From Polyangium sp. 6x1 (GTDB lineage Bacteria; Myxococcota_A; Polyangia; Polyangiales; Polyangiaceae): a DNA stretch of 64,000 nt. A program made the position numbers and the translations under genes. The stretch is from contig NZ_JARZHH010000024.1 of assembly GCF_029946515.1 (NCBI RefSeq), positions 62,001 through 126,000 of the forward strand, in the 5' to 3' direction. The notes under the pieces are model-generated. The model had not been told where the DNA came from. It saw only the letters and a program-made list of their open reading frames with translations, and did no database searches. Positions 48,267 through 58,146 of this stretch are shown here, piece by piece. Positions within the stretch are counted from its first letter, which is position 1, and each line of letters begins with the position of its first letter.

Positions 48267-50843
48267 CTAATGCCAGCGGACGAGGCGCGCCGCGAAGCGA
48301 TCCGGCAAGGACTCGTGCGCCGGGATGACGCGGACGCCGAAACCGTGCTCCCCGCTCTCGTCCGTCGGGATTTCGCCCTCGAACCGGTGGCGGCCGCCGC
48401 CGAGCTCCGCGACGTGGCGCATCGAAGCAGCCTCCGCGCCGCGGAGCGAGCCGATCGGGCCCGGGCGACCATAATAAAGCTCGACGACGACGTCGCCCGG
48501 CGCGAGCGGGCCGAGGTCGATCTCCGCCGCGACGCGCAAAGGCTCGCCGCTCGGGAGGCGCGAGGGGCCGAGCTGCGCCACGGAATCGACATGTACGGAG
48601 CCCCAGGCCGCGCGCACGCGGGCCTTCCATTCGCAGACGGCCCGCGCCGCGAGGAGGCCGTCGTCCGTCATGCGGCGATGGCGCGCGAGGGCCGGCTCGT
48701 AATACCTCTCGGCATACTCTCGCACCATGCGGGTCGTGTTGAAGGCGGGGCCGATCGTGGCGATGCTGCGCTTCATCCGGGCCATCCAGGCGCGCGGGAG
48801 GCCCGCGGCGTCTCGCTCGTAATAAAGCGGGACGATGTCCTCTTCGAGCAATCGATAGAGGGCCTGGGCTTCGAGGTGGTCGCCGTAGCCGGTGTCCGCG
48901 TACTCCTCGCCGCGGCCAATGGAAAAACCATTGTCGCCCGCGTATCCCTCGGGCCACCAGCCGTCGAGGATGCTCGCATTGAGCACGCCGTTGAGGCCCG
49001 CCTTCATGCCGCTCGTGCCGCTCGCTTCGAGGGGACGACGCGGAGTGTTGAGCCAGACGTCGACGCCCGCGACGAGGGCGCGCGCGACGCCCATGTCGTA
49101 ATCCTCGACGAAGACGATGCGGCCGCGGAAAGGCTCGGCCATGCCCGCGCGCACGATGTCGCGAATGAGCTCCTTGCCGCCCCAATCCTGCGGATGCGCC
49201 TTGCCCGAAAAGACGAGCTGCACGGGGCGATGCGGCTCGGAGAGGATGCGCGCGAGGCGCGCCGCGTCGCGCAGGAGCAGCGTGCCGCGCTTGTACGTGG
49301 CGAAGCGGCGGGCAAACCCGATCGTGAGCGCCTTCGGATCGAGGAGCCGCTCGATCCGCGCCGGATCCTCGGCGCGCCCCTTCTGCGCCGCGAGGGCCGA
49401 GAGGCGCGCGCGAATCTGCTTCACGAGGCGCTCCTTGCGGCGGCCATGCGCGGCCCAGAGGACCTCGTCGGGGATTTCGTGGATCTTCGCCCAGACCGAA
49501 GGTTCGGCGACCCGTTCGAGGAAATCGGAGCCGAGGTAACTCGCATACAGCGAGGCGAGCTCGCCGTCGAGCCACGTGGGGACGTGGACGCCGTTCGTGA
49601 CCGAGCCAATGGGGACCTCGGAGGTCGGGAGCCCCGGCCAGAGGACGCTCCACATCGCGCGCGCCTCGCGGCCGTGGAGCACGCTGACGCCATTGTAACG
49701 GTCTGCCATTCGAATGGCGAGCACCGGCATGGAGAACTCGCAGCCGGCTCGGTCGGGCTCGACGCGGCCGAGCCGCATCACCTCCTCGGCCCCGAGCCCG
49801 AGGCCTTCGCCGAGGATCTGGAGATAGGGCAGCGCGAGGTCGTGCGCGAATGCATCATTTCCAGCCGGCACGGGGGTGTGCGTGGTGAAGACGTGGCCCG
49901 CCGCGGCCGCCTCGGCCGCCGCCGCGAAGGGCACGCCGGTGCGCGCCATGAGCTGACGGACACGTTCGAACGCGAGGAACGCGGAATGGCCCTCGTTCAT
50001 GTGGCAGACGCGCGGGTCCTTCCCGAGCGCCGAGAGGAGCCGGACGCCGCCCACGCCGAGCAGAACCTCCTGGCAAAGGCGGTGCGCGCGGTCGCCGCCG
50101 TACAGGGTATTCGTGAGCGCCCGATCCTCGGGCGGGTTCTCGGGCATGTCGGCGTCGAGCAAATAAAGCGGGACGCGGCCGACCTGCGCGAGCCAGGCCT
50201 GCAATCGGACCTCGCGCCGGCCCGCCCCCGTGCGTGCAGGCAGCTCGACGGTCGTGATGACGCGCCGGCCCTGGTCGTCGAGCACGGGCGAGACGGGCAA
50301 ATCGTGCCAGTCGTTCGGCGGATATCGCTCGTTCTGCCAGCCCTCGATGTCGAGGCTCTGGCGGAAATACCCCTGCGAGAATGCGATCCCGACGCCGACG
50401 AGCGGCAATCCGAGGTCACTCGCGCTCTTCAGGTGGTCGCCGGCGAGGACGCCGAGGCCCCCCGAATACACGGGCAAACATTCGTGGACGCCGAATTCCA
50501 TTGAAAAGTAGGCGACGGAGCCGCGCGCCGCAGCATCCTTGCCGTATTTCCGCTCGAACCAGGTGGGGCGGTCGAGGTCATCCCGCAGGGAACGCTCGAC
50601 CGAGGAGAGGGCCCGGAGATACCCGTCATCCCGCGCGAGCTCGTCGAGGCGGCGCTGCGAGGCGAGCTTGAGCAGGAGGATCGGATTGTGCGCGACGCGC
50701 TCGTAGAGCTCGGCGTCCACGCGCCCGTAGAGCGCCCGCGCGGCCGGTGTCCACGTCCACCACAGATTTTGCGCAATCGTGACGAGCGGCGCGAGCTCCG
50801 CCGGGATCGTCGGAAAGATCTGGTACCGGTGGACCGTGAACAT
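48267..50843 (-). CDS. glgP: Alpha-glucan phosphorylase (glgP family, DUF3417 N-terminus)
   Basis: The 858-residue protein is a GT35 phosphorylase of the type with an N-terminal DUF3417 domain (LAPLVTIAQNLWWTWTPAARALY). It cleaves alpha-1,4-glucan with phosphate to glucose 1-phosphate. Visible are NEGHSAFLAFERVR, FTTHTPVPAGNDAF, GFARRFATYKRGTLLL and the PLP-Lys region EASGTSGMKAGLNGVLNASILDG (about 605). The C-terminal part holds a short beta domain. No glgB or glgX gene is adjacent. It is preceded by the DsbA-like gene on the same strand across 42 bases. Confidence 0.93.
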   Translation of the reverse strand: MFTVHRYQIFPTIPAELAPLVTIAQNLWWTWTPAARALYGRVDAELYERVAHNPILLLKLASQRRLDELARDDGYLRALSSVERSLRDDLDRPTWFERKYGKDAAARGSVAYFSMEFGVHECLPVYSGGLGVLAGDHLKSASDLGLPLVGVGIAFSQGYFRQSLDIEGWQNERYPPNDWHDLPVSPVLDDQGRRVITTVELPARTGAGRREVRLQAWLAQVGRVPLYLLDADMPENPPEDRALTNTLYGGDRAHRLCQEVLLGVGGVRLLSALGKDPRVCHMNEGHSAFLAFERVRQLMARTGVPFAAAAEAAAAGHVFTTHTPVPAGNDAFAHDLALPYLQILGEGLGLGAEEVMRLGRVEPDRAGCEFSMPVLAIRMADRYNGVSVLHGREARAMWSVLWPGLPTSEVPIGSVTNGVHVPTWLDGELASLYASYLGSDFLERVAEPSVWAKIHEIPDEVLWAAHGRRKERLVKQIRARLSALAAQKGRAEDPARIERLLDPKALTIGFARRFATYKRGTLLLRDAARLARILSEPHRPVQLVFSGKAHPQDWGGKELIRDIVRAGMAEPFRGRIVFVEDYDMGVARALVAGVDVWLNTPRRPLEASGTSGMKAGLNGVLNASILDGWWPEGYAGDNGFSIGRGEEYADTGYGDHLEAQALYRLLEEDIVPLYYERDAAGLPRAWMARMKRSIATIGPAFNTTRMVREYAERYYEPALARHRRMTDDGLLAARAVCEWKARVRAAWGSVHVDSVAQLGPSRLPSGEPLRVAAEIDLGPLAPGDVVVELYYGRPGPIGSLRGAEAASMRHVAELGGGRHRFEGEIPTDESGEHGFGVRVIPAHESLPDRFAARLVRWH

Positions 50844-50885
50844 GGGCGCAACCTAACCGGAGACGCTCCGGATGGCGAGCCCGAC

Positions 50886-51515
50886 TCAATCGCAGTGGCC
50901 GGCTCCGTCCGCGTTGAGAAGGCCGGATCGCAGGAACACTTCGACGCGGCCGCGCTCGCCCATCCCGAGGAGGCGCGCCCCGCGCGGCGAGACGATCACC
51001 GGGATTCGCCGGTCGAACGGGCCCTGCTCCCATTCTTTTTGCCAGCTCTCCAGGGTCCGCTTGTCGCTCTCCCCCACGATGAGCTCGGGCAATCCGGCGA
51101 CGCGGCGAAGCTCGTCGAGCACGGCCGAATCGGAGATGTCCCGGGCGTGCACCCACAGGGCCCGATAAAGAAGCGTCTTCAAGCCTTCCGCGCGGGCCGG
51201 ATCGTGCCGGCGAGCCGCCGCGACGAGCAGCGTCGCCCGCTCGGTATTGGGCCGCGCCGGCGGGGTGCTGATGCTGACGACGGGCTCGCGTTGCCGCACG
51301 GAATGGACCTCGCGCTGGAGCTCCTCGCGCTCGGGGGTCGTGTTTCTCGCGGGGACGGGCAGGTGCGGCATGTGGCAGACACCGCGCCATTCGACCTTGC
51401 GCTCCGCGCCGAGCTCGAGGAGCCGCTCGTTCTGCGCGTGGCAAAACGGACAATTGAGGTCGCCGTAAAAAAGATAAAGCCCACCCGAGGCAGCGCCCTG
51501 GACCGGCTCACTCAT
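50886..51515 (-). CDS. DsbA-family thioredoxin-like protein
   Basis: The 209-residue protein has a DsbA/2-hydroxychromene-isomerase-like fold starting LYLFYGDLNCPFCHAQNERLLELG, with CPFC as active site. No signal peptide is seen, so it is likely cytoplasmic. A helical insert (about 80-150) follows and a cis-Pro segment RRIPVIVSPRG is near the end. Its start overlaps the end of the L,D-transpeptidase gene (ATGAGTGA), so the two are coupled. Its substrate is unknown. Confidence 0.8.
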   Translation of the reverse strand: MSEPVQGAASGGLYLFYGDLNCPFCHAQNERLLELGAERKVEWRGVCHMPHLPVPARNTTPEREELQREVHSVRQREPVVSISTPPARPNTERATLLVAAARRHDPARAEGLKTLLYRALWVHARDISDSAVLDELRRVAGLPELIVGESDKRTLESWQKEWEQGPFDRRIPVIVSPRGARLLGMGERGRVEVFLRSGLLNADGAGHCD

Positions 51516-53469
51516 GAATGATCACCGTGGTCCCCTCCCCGAAATCCTCGCCCGCGTTCACCGCATGCCACCCCTCCGGGACGGGCGGGTCGGTCCAGAG
51601 GAAGACGCGATGCGCGTCCACGGGGGAGAGATTGACGCAGCCGTGGCTGCGCGGCGTGCCGAAGACGTCATGCCAGTACGCGGTATGCAATGCGTACCCG
51701 CTCTCGAAATACTGGATGTACGGGACGTCGCGGAGCTGGAACGTGCCCTCGCCGCGGCGCCGCGTGACGCCATATTCGCCGTCGCCCCTCGTCGGGATCT
51801 TCTCCGCGCCCCCAGCCGCGGGGGCGGGTTTGGCCTTCGCCGCGCCGGGCTTCGGGGCGGCCGGCTTCGCCGCGGGTTTGCCGCCCTTCGCGGCCGCCTT
51901 GGGATCGGGCTTGCCGCCGGGCTTCGCGCCCTTGTCGCCCGCCTTCGGCGACGCGGGTTTGCCGCCGCCGTCGGGCGAATGCGAGGCGGCGACGGTCGAG
52001 ACCTTCGCGCCGCCCACGCTCGATCCCTCGTTCGAGTCCATCGTGGCCGTGATGTGCTTGTTGCGAATCTTGAAGACGCCGCGCACGGTAGCCGTGGTCT
52101 TCTTGGGATCGTCGAGCCCGGCTTTCCCCGTGGAGACGAGCGTCGCGTAAATGGGGCGCTTGCCCTCCCACATCACGAAGGTCTGGTTCGTGATGGAGAT
52201 CTCGATCCATTTCTTGCCCTTCTCGGCGTCCTCCGGGAACGAGGCGGGCGGGACGGCGAGGCCGACGTCGAGCTGGCTGAGCCAGCGTTTGTCCTTCGTG
52301 CGGTAATATTTGACGCCCTCGACGGTCTTCATCGTGCCGGCGAGCGCGTGGACGCTGCGCCACGCGAGATCGTCGCCCTCGGCGGTGGCCTTGCCCTTCG
52401 TGATCCGGTACGCCTTGGCGCCCTGCGTGCGGACGAACGCGAGCGGGAGCGAGAATTCGTCGGTGAGCTCGAGCCCGTGCCACGGCGAGCCGAGGTCGGG
52501 CTTGATCTTCGTATTCGGCGCGAGGCGCAGATCCGTGGTGATCGCGAAGCGGCGATTGAGGTTGTCCTCGCCCGTGGGAAAGGAGCCGATGAGCGAGAGG
52601 CCCGTGTGCCGGCGCGCGCGGTCGGCGAAGACCGCGAAATCCGGGACCTTGAAATCGCTGATGTTCGGGACGAGGCGTTTGCCGCCTTCGAGCCAGAAAG
52701 GAATGGGATCCGTGTCGGTCTCGCCGCCGAGGAGCTGGCCGAGCGCGATCTCCTGCGAGTTCTTGCCGAGGCCCATCTCGCCGATGTGCTTGCCCGGAAT
52801 GGGAACGCCGCGATCGTCGATCGGCACGTCGGGCGCGCCGAGGACGACCTGGTTCACCGTGGCCTCGTTCTGCTTGTACCAGTCGAGGTGCTCCTGGAGC
52901 TTGAACTCGGAGTCGTACTGCTGCTTGGCCGTGGGGACCTTGACGTACATCGGGAGGACGGCCCGCACGAACGCATATCGATACGGCAGCGCAGCCTTGA
53001 GGTCCGGGCGCTTGGCGGCGGCCTTGAGAAGGGGGTTTTCGAGGTCGGTCGTGGCGTCGTCCCCGGCGCACACGAAGCCCTTCGGATAGATCTCGTACCA
53101 GCCGCCCGGACAACCGGCCTTGCCGACGGGCTCTTCCGAGCGGGCGACCTTGGCGCCGACGCGCAGGTAACCGAGCTTCTTCGCGGTGTCGCGTGGCTCG
53201 GCGTAGACGGTGGTGACGAACGCCGTGATGCCGAGGAGCGGTTTGTCCGGCGGCGGCGGGGGCTCGGGGACGGAGTTCTGGCCCTGCGCGGCGGGCGGCG
53301 GCGCGGCCGCGTCGTCAGGGACGCCGCCGTCGGTCTGCCCGGTCGCAGCGGGGCGCTTGCAGCCGAGGGCGGCGAGGGCAGCGACGCCGGCGAGGGCCCA
53401 GGCGGCGAGCCGCGCGCGGCCCGAGCCCACGGAGAGCAGGGGTGCGGAGAGGCGGGCGCGCGGGAGCAT
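51508..53469 (-). CDS. L,D-transpeptidase (YkuD) lipoprotein with low-complexity insert
   Basis: The 653-residue lipoprotein (lipobox ALGC) has an N-terminal SH3-like segment (FVTTVYAEPRDTAKKLGYLRVG) and a middle domain with TDEFSLPLAFVRTQGAKAYR. A C-terminal YkuD domain begins IEISITNQTFVMWEGKRPIYATLVSTGK. About 75 residues rich in Lys, Pro, Ala and Gly (starting near GGGKPASPKAGDKG) are inserted before the catalytic part. The Cys motif SHGCVNLSPVDAHRVF comes near residue 617. It makes 3-3 crosslinks or attaches proteins to peptidoglycan. It is divergent from the small membrane protein at 53596. Confidence 0.9.
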   Translation of the reverse strand: MLPRARLSAPLLSVGSGRARLAAWALAGVAALAALGCKRPAATGQTDGGVPDDAAAPPPAAQGQNSVPEPPPPPDKPLLGITAFVTTVYAEPRDTAKKLGYLRVGAKVARSEEPVGKAGCPGGWYEIYPKGFVCAGDDATTDLENPLLKAAAKRPDLKAALPYRYAFVRAVLPMYVKVPTAKQQYDSEFKLQEHLDWYKQNEATVNQVVLGAPDVPIDDRGVPIPGKHIGEMGLGKNSQEIALGQLLGGETDTDPIPFWLEGGKRLVPNISDFKVPDFAVFADRARRHTGLSLIGSFPTGEDNLNRRFAITTDLRLAPNTKIKPDLGSPWHGLELTDEFSLPLAFVRTQGAKAYRITKGKATAEGDDLAWRSVHALAGTMKTVEGVKYYRTKDKRWLSQLDVGLAVPPASFPEDAEKGKKWIEISITNQTFVMWEGKRPIYATLVSTGKAGLDDPKKTTATVRGVFKIRNKHITATMDSNEGSSVGGAKVSTVAASHSPDGGGKPASPKAGDKGAKPGGKPDPKAAAKGGKPAAKPAAPKPGAAKAKPAPAAGGAEKIPTRGDGEYGVTRRRGEGTFQLRDVPYIQYFESGYALHTAYWHDVFGTPRSHGCVNLSPVDAHRVFLWTDPPVPEGWHAVNAGEDFGEGTTVIIHE

Positions 53470-53595
53470 GGGGGATGGATGCCAAAAGATGCGGCCGGAT
53501 GCAAAGGGAAGGTGCGGGGAGGACGGAGAACGATCGGCGCGAGGAGGGAGGCGACGAACTTCCGTGCGCCGCCGCGCCGTGCGAGGCTCGGCACC

Positions 53596-54165
53596 ATGAT
53601 CCAGGTGAGCGTGCCGTGCCCGTGTGGAGTCGACATCGCGTTTCGGGACGCGGCGTGCCCCGCCTGCAAGACGCCGGTGTCGCGGGCGCTGCGCGACGAC
53701 CTCGAAGCGCGGCTGGAGTACGCGCACATGGAGTACGCCGAGGCGAGACAGCGCGTGCGGCGGTCGGCGACGGCGCTGTTCGTCCTCGGAGCGATCTTCG
53801 TCGTGATCGCGCTGATCCTCATTTACGCGCTCGGGAGCGAGCTCGTGGCGTCGCTCGATTCGCTGGTGGTCGCGCTCCCGTTCCTGTCGAACGGCGTCAT
53901 CGGCCTGCTGTTCATCGCCTGCGCAGCCTGGTCGCGGCGATCGCCGAACGCGGCGTTCGCGGTGGCGCTCGGGATCTGGCTCGTCACGCAGATCGTCATG
54001 TACGTGGCCCTGCCGGCCCTGTTTTTCATGGCGTTTTTGTCCGCCAGCGGGATCGCAGGGCTCTTCGCGAAGGGGGTTGTGTTGGTCTTCCTCTCGCGCT
54101 CGATCGCCGCGGCGCGCCGCGTGGACACGATTCGAAGGGAGGTGTCGCGCGGAGCGGCCGCTTGA
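53596..54165 (+). CDS. Zinc-ribbon membrane protein, unknown
   Basis: The 189-residue protein starts with a zinc ribbon-like CPCGVDIAFRDAACPACK (two CxC/CxxC pairs). A helical part follows and then about four membrane helices (about 60-82, 92-112, 120-140 and 145-165). No enzymatic motif is seen. It converges with the second DUF1552 gene, seven bases apart. Confidence 0.75.
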   Translation: MIQVSVPCPCGVDIAFRDAACPACKTPVSRALRDDLEARLEYAHMEYAEARQRVRRSATALFVLGAIFVVIALILIYALGSELVASLDSLVVALPFLSNGVIGLLFIACAAWSRRSPNAAFAVALGIWLVTQIVMYVALPALFFMAFLSASGIAGLFAKGVVLVFLSRSIAAARRVDTIRREVSRGAAA

Positions 54166-54172
54166 GCGTCTG

Positions 54173-55513
54173 CTAGACGAGCAACCCCGACAGCGGCCCA
54201 TTGCAATAGGCCGGATTGCCGAACGTCGCGACGGGCACGCCCATGGCGTGGGAGATCGCGATCAGCAGATCGTTGTGGTAGGCGCCGGAATACTTGAGGT
54301 ATCGCCCGGTATTCAGCGCGCCGCCCGCGCCGCCCATGACGAGGAGCGGGACGTCGCGGCGCGCGTGGGTGTTGCCCTGCGCGATGTCGCTGCACCAGAG
54401 GATCACGGTGTTGTCGAGGACCGTGCCGTCGCCCTCGGGGACGCTGTCGAGCTTCTGGCAGAGGTACGCGAGCTGCTGCGCGTGCCAGTTGCCGATGTCG
54501 ATGAGCGCCTGCTGGCGCTTCACGTCCGCGTCGCTCGAATGCGAGAGCGTGTGGTGCGGCTCGTCGAGGCCGAGCCACGTGAAGACCTTGCCCGTCTGGA
54601 CCGTGGTCCACTGGATGCTCGCGACGCGCGTGAGGTCGCAGATGAGCGACATCGCGAGCAGGTCGAGCTGGGTCTTGGCGATCTCGGGGTAGTTGTCGTT
54701 CTCGAGCGGCTCGACCGGCGCGCCGAGGACGGGCGGGTTGCAGGAGCCGCCAATGACGCCCGGCGCGTCGAGGCGCTTTTCGATCTCGCGGACCGCCTCC
54801 AGGTGCGCGTCGACCTTCATGCGATCGCTCATGCCGAGGCGCGTGGAGAGGTGCTTGTAGTCGCCGCTCACGGCGTCGAGCACGGTCTTCCTCTGGGCAC
54901 GCAGGCGCGCGAGGGCCTCCGGGTCGGTGCCGAGATCCGAAAAGATACGCGTGTAGGCCTGGTACGGGTCGTCCTCGGGCGGGACGGGTTGTCCGGGGCC
55001 GCGGTAGGAGATGCGGGCCGAGACGTTGGCGTACTGGACCTGCACGCCGAACTCGAGCGAGGGGAAGCGCGTGGTCTGGCCGATCTGGTCCGCGAGGAAC
55101 TGATCGAGCGAGATGCCGCCGCCCCAGCCGACCATCTTGCCGGGGTTACACGCGTACGGGAAGAGCGAGCCTTCCTGGAGCTCGGTGCCCGTGAGCGCCT
55201 GGCCGATGCCCTGCTGGTGCGGATCGCCGGGGCCGTGGTAGGCGGACTCGTAGTCGACGCCTTCGAGGAAGATCGCCTTCTTCTTGAAGGGCTCGAGCGG
55301 GGCGAGGATGGGGCCGAACGAGAAGTCGGTCTCGGTGCCCGTGGGGACCCAGGCGGGTTTGACCGTGCCGAGGCCCGTGAAGAAGACGACGAACCGCTTG
55401 GGGAAGGCGGTGGCGCGGGCCGAGTCGGCCATGGCCCCGAGGAACGGCAGGCCAACGGCCACGCCGCCGAGGCCGCGGAGGAGCGTGCGACGGCTCAGGG
55501 TCCTCTGTTTCAT
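54173..55513 (-). CDS. DUF1552 protein with Tat signal, second copy
   Basis: The 446-residue protein has a Tat signal (LSRRTLLRGLGGVAVGLPF) and DUF1552 features: VVFFTGLGTVKPAW, GGISLDQFLADQIGQTTRFPSLEFGVQ, RISYRGPGQPVPPEDD, TVILWCSDIAQGNTHAR and GGALNTGRYLKYSG. It is paralogous to 4311-5588. Here it lies downstream of its DUF1592 partner and overlaps it by four bases (ATGA). Confidence 0.9.
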   Translation of the reverse strand: MKQRTLSRRTLLRGLGGVAVGLPFLGAMADSARATAFPKRFVVFFTGLGTVKPAWVPTGTETDFSFGPILAPLEPFKKKAIFLEGVDYESAYHGPGDPHQQGIGQALTGTELQEGSLFPYACNPGKMVGWGGGISLDQFLADQIGQTTRFPSLEFGVQVQYANVSARISYRGPGQPVPPEDDPYQAYTRIFSDLGTDPEALARLRAQRKTVLDAVSGDYKHLSTRLGMSDRMKVDAHLEAVREIEKRLDAPGVIGGSCNPPVLGAPVEPLENDNYPEIAKTQLDLLAMSLICDLTRVASIQWTTVQTGKVFTWLGLDEPHHTLSHSSDADVKRQQALIDIGNWHAQQLAYLCQKLDSVPEGDGTVLDNTVILWCSDIAQGNTHARRDVPLLVMGGAGGALNTGRYLKYSGAYHNDLLIAISHAMGVPVATFGNPAYCNGPLSGLLV

Positions 55514-57183
55514 GGTGCCTGCGTCACGACGGCCCGGCGGTACCGGAACGCGTCGGTCTGGGTGAGGGCGACGAGCAGCTCCTTGACGTTGAAGCCGCTC
55601 GCCGCGAAGGCCTGCTGGATCTCGCTCATCGAACAACGATCGTCCTCGCCCTCGACGCGGCCGTAGGCGAAGCGGAACCACTGCGTGGCGACGCACTGGC
55701 GCGCCTCCTCGCTCTGCGCGAGGCGCTGGCCGAGCTCGACGACGCCCTCGAAGGGGCCGTCGATGCCACGGGTGTCGACGAGCTCGCCGGAGTCGTCGAC
55801 GGGCAAACCCTGGTCGGTGTCGCGGTAGAGGCCGATGCCGTCGTAGTGCTCGAAGCCGAAGCCGACGGGATCCATCTTCACGTGGCAGCCCGCGCAGGCC
55901 GGGTTCTCCGAGTGCTCGGCGAAGCGCTCGCGCGTCGTGGCGTCGGGCCGGACATCGGGCGCGTTGAAGGCGGCGTTGTTCGGCGGCGGAGGGAGGATCT
56001 GGCAGAGCAGGCGCTCGCGGACGAACTTGCCGCGGTGCACGGGCGAAGTCTGGTTCGGCTTGCCCGTCGCGGCGAGGACGCTCGCGTGCGTGAGGATGCC
56101 CGAGCTCTTCGTCGGATCGAGCTCGACGCGCTCGAAGCTCTGCGTGGCCGGGCCGCCGGAGACGCCGTAGAACGAGGCGAGCTCGGCGTTCAGCATCGAG
56201 TAGTTCGCCGTGAAGACGCTGCCGATGTCGCCCTCTCCCTCGAAGATGACGTCTTCGAGGAAGGCGAGGGTCTCGGCCCGCCAGAGCGGGCGGACGCCCT
56301 CGTAGTACTTGGGGTACGTCGAGCTGTCTTTCTTGATGTTGTCGAGGTGGGAGAGGCCGAGCCACTGGGCGTTGAAGTTGCCCACGGCCTCGCGCGCCCG
56401 CGGATCGTCGAGCATGCGGCGCGCTTCCTCGGCGATCGCTTCCTTCGTGCTGAAGCGCCCCTCGTCCGCGGCGGCGAAGAGAGCGTCGTCGGGCATGGTG
56501 CCCCAGAGCATGTACGAGAGGCGCGAGGCGATCTCGTGGTGCGAGAGGGGCACGACGTCGGCCTCGACGGGGTCGGGCATGCCGAACTCGACGCGGTAGA
56601 GGAAGTGCGGGGACTGGAGCATCACCTGGAGGACGAGCTCGATGCCCTTGGGAAAACCCTCGTCGCCGAGGCCCCACGTGAAGACGTCCTGGAGGCGCGA
56701 GACCTCGTCGTCGGTGAGGGGGCGGCGATACGCGCGGCGGCCGAAGGTCTGAATGAACGTGGTGGCGCACGCCTGCTCTCCGGACGTCGCCGGATCACAA
56801 GGGAGCAGGGCGCCGAGATCTTTCACCGCGCGGGCGGCGATCTGCTCGGCCGCGACCATGTACTGCTCGGCGAGGATCTGGGTGACGCCGAGGGCCGTCG
56901 CCTGGTTGTCGAAGCCCATGGCCTCCTCTTCGGGCACGAAGCCCGAAGCAGGCCGGGTGTCGTCGCCGAGCAGGTCACGGACGGTGTTGTTGTACTCGAA
57001 CCGGGTCATGCGCCGGATGGGCGATTTGCCGGGGATCGTACCGATGCACTGGAGGGCAGGAGCCTCTCCGGTGTCTTCGCCTGGCGGATCGCCGATGTGA
57101 CCCGAGCAAGCCGCGAGGGACGCCGCCGCGGAGAGGGCGAGGGCGCCACCGAGAAGCCAGGGCAAGCGCACAGCGTGGGTCAT
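55510..57183 (-). CDS. DUF1592-family cytochrome-like lipoprotein, second copy
   Basis: The 557-residue lipoprotein (lipobox AASLAAC) has DUF1587 (RRMTRFEYNNTVRDLLGD), 1595 (TFGRRAYRRPL), 1592 (SPHFLYRVEFG), 1588 (GILTHASVLAATGKPNQTSPVHRGKFVRERLLC, CAGCHVKMDPVGFGFEHYDG) and 1585 parts. It lacks the N-terminal CxxCH cytochrome domain and the CBM2 module of the copy at 5585. The start at 57183 gives the signal peptide; a longer upstream frame has none. Confidence 0.9.
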   Translation of the reverse strand: MTHAVRLPWLLGGALALSAAASLAACSGHIGDPPGEDTGEAPALQCIGTIPGKSPIRRMTRFEYNNTVRDLLGDDTRPASGFVPEEEAMGFDNQATALGVTQILAEQYMVAAEQIAARAVKDLGALLPCDPATSGEQACATTFIQTFGRRAYRRPLTDDEVSRLQDVFTWGLGDEGFPKGIELVLQVMLQSPHFLYRVEFGMPDPVEADVVPLSHHEIASRLSYMLWGTMPDDALFAAADEGRFSTKEAIAEEARRMLDDPRAREAVGNFNAQWLGLSHLDNIKKDSSTYPKYYEGVRPLWRAETLAFLEDVIFEGEGDIGSVFTANYSMLNAELASFYGVSGGPATQSFERVELDPTKSSGILTHASVLAATGKPNQTSPVHRGKFVRERLLCQILPPPPNNAAFNAPDVRPDATTRERFAEHSENPACAGCHVKMDPVGFGFEHYDGIGLYRDTDQGLPVDDSGELVDTRGIDGPFEGVVELGQRLAQSEEARQCVATQWFRFAYGRVEGEDDRCSMSEIQQAFAASGFNVKELLVALTQTDAFRYRRAVVTQAP

Positions 57184-57315
57184 GAGGAAGGATCCGCGGG
57201 GGCTTGACCGCGGTCTCCCGAGCCTAGAAGAAGGTCGGCCAGGCGTCGACCTTTTCCTGATGCCGTACGCGTGCTTCGGCTCGACGACCAGGGAGAGATC
57301 GCTACCCTGCGGGCC

Positions 57316-58146
57316 GTGCCCAGAAGGGGAAACCGCTGCGCTGCCGGGATGCTCGTGATCGCGATCGCGGCCACCACCGCTTGTGCCGCCGCGGCCGCTC
57401 CGGCGCCCGCGCCCGCCTCCGCCTCGCCGGTCGGGGGCCGTCTGCACCTCGGCGTCGAGGTCGCGGCGCGCTGGTTCGCGTACTCGGATCCGCTCAAGAT
57501 CGCCACGAACCTCCGTCCCTACGACGTCGTCGGGGTGCCGATGCTCTCCCTCGGCGGCGAATTCCAGCCGCTCCGGTGGACGGGCGTGCCCGTGCTCGCG
57601 GACGTCGGGATCACCGGGGAATACACGTTCGCGCCGCGCCTCACGTCCGCCGTGACCGAGGGGCGCGACATCGAGACGAGCTGGGATCGCGGAAACGTGG
57701 GGCTCCGTGTGCCGATCCGGCTTGGGCGCGGGGAGCGCGCGCCGGTGGTCGCACCGGTCGTGGGGTATGGCTGGCTCGATTTCTCGTTCCAGGAGACGGG
57801 GCCGCTCGCGGCGGAGATCCCGACGGTGAGTTACAGGCTCGTCCGCGTGGGCCTCGACGGGCGAATCCCGCTCGCGCGGCCGCTCACGCTAATGGCGGCG
57901 TTTTCGTACCTGGAGCCCGTCGAGGGCGGCGCGCTCTACGCGCGGTTCCGTGACGCGACGATCGGCGGTATCGACGCGGATCTCGGCGTCGCATTCGCCC
58001 TGACGAAAGGGGCGGAGATGTCGCTCTCGTTCGGGTATACGCGGTTTTTCTCGACGTTCGTGCCTGTGCCGGGCGACGCCTACGTGGCCGGCGGGGCGCT
58101 CGATCAATTTGGCAGCGTGAAGCTTGGGATCGATTATGCCCCGTGA
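57316..58146 (+). CDS. Probable outer-membrane beta-barrel protein
   Basis: The protein of about 275 residues has a signal sequence and alternating hydrophobic strands typical of small barrels (GGRLHLGVEVAARWFAYSD, GNVGLRVPIRLG, VSYRLVRVGLDGRIPL, MSLSFGYTRFFSTFV), and ends LGIDYAP. Its role is unknown. GTG 57271, GTG 57316 or ATG 57349 could be the start; none has a strong ribosome site. Its end overlaps the start of the next gene by 11 bases. Confidence 0.6.
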   Translation: MPRRGNRCAAGMLVIAIAATTACAAAAAPAPAPASASPVGGRLHLGVEVAARWFAYSDPLKIATNLRPYDVVGVPMLSLGGEFQPLRWTGVPVLADVGITGEYTFAPRLTSAVTEGRDIETSWDRGNVGLRVPIRLGRGERAPVVAPVVGYGWLDFSFQETGPLAAEIPTVSYRLVRVGLDGRIPLARPLTLMAAFSYLEPVEGGALYARFRDATIGGIDADLGVAFALTKGAEMSLSFGYTRFFSTFVPVPGDAYVAGGALDQFGSVKLGIDYAP

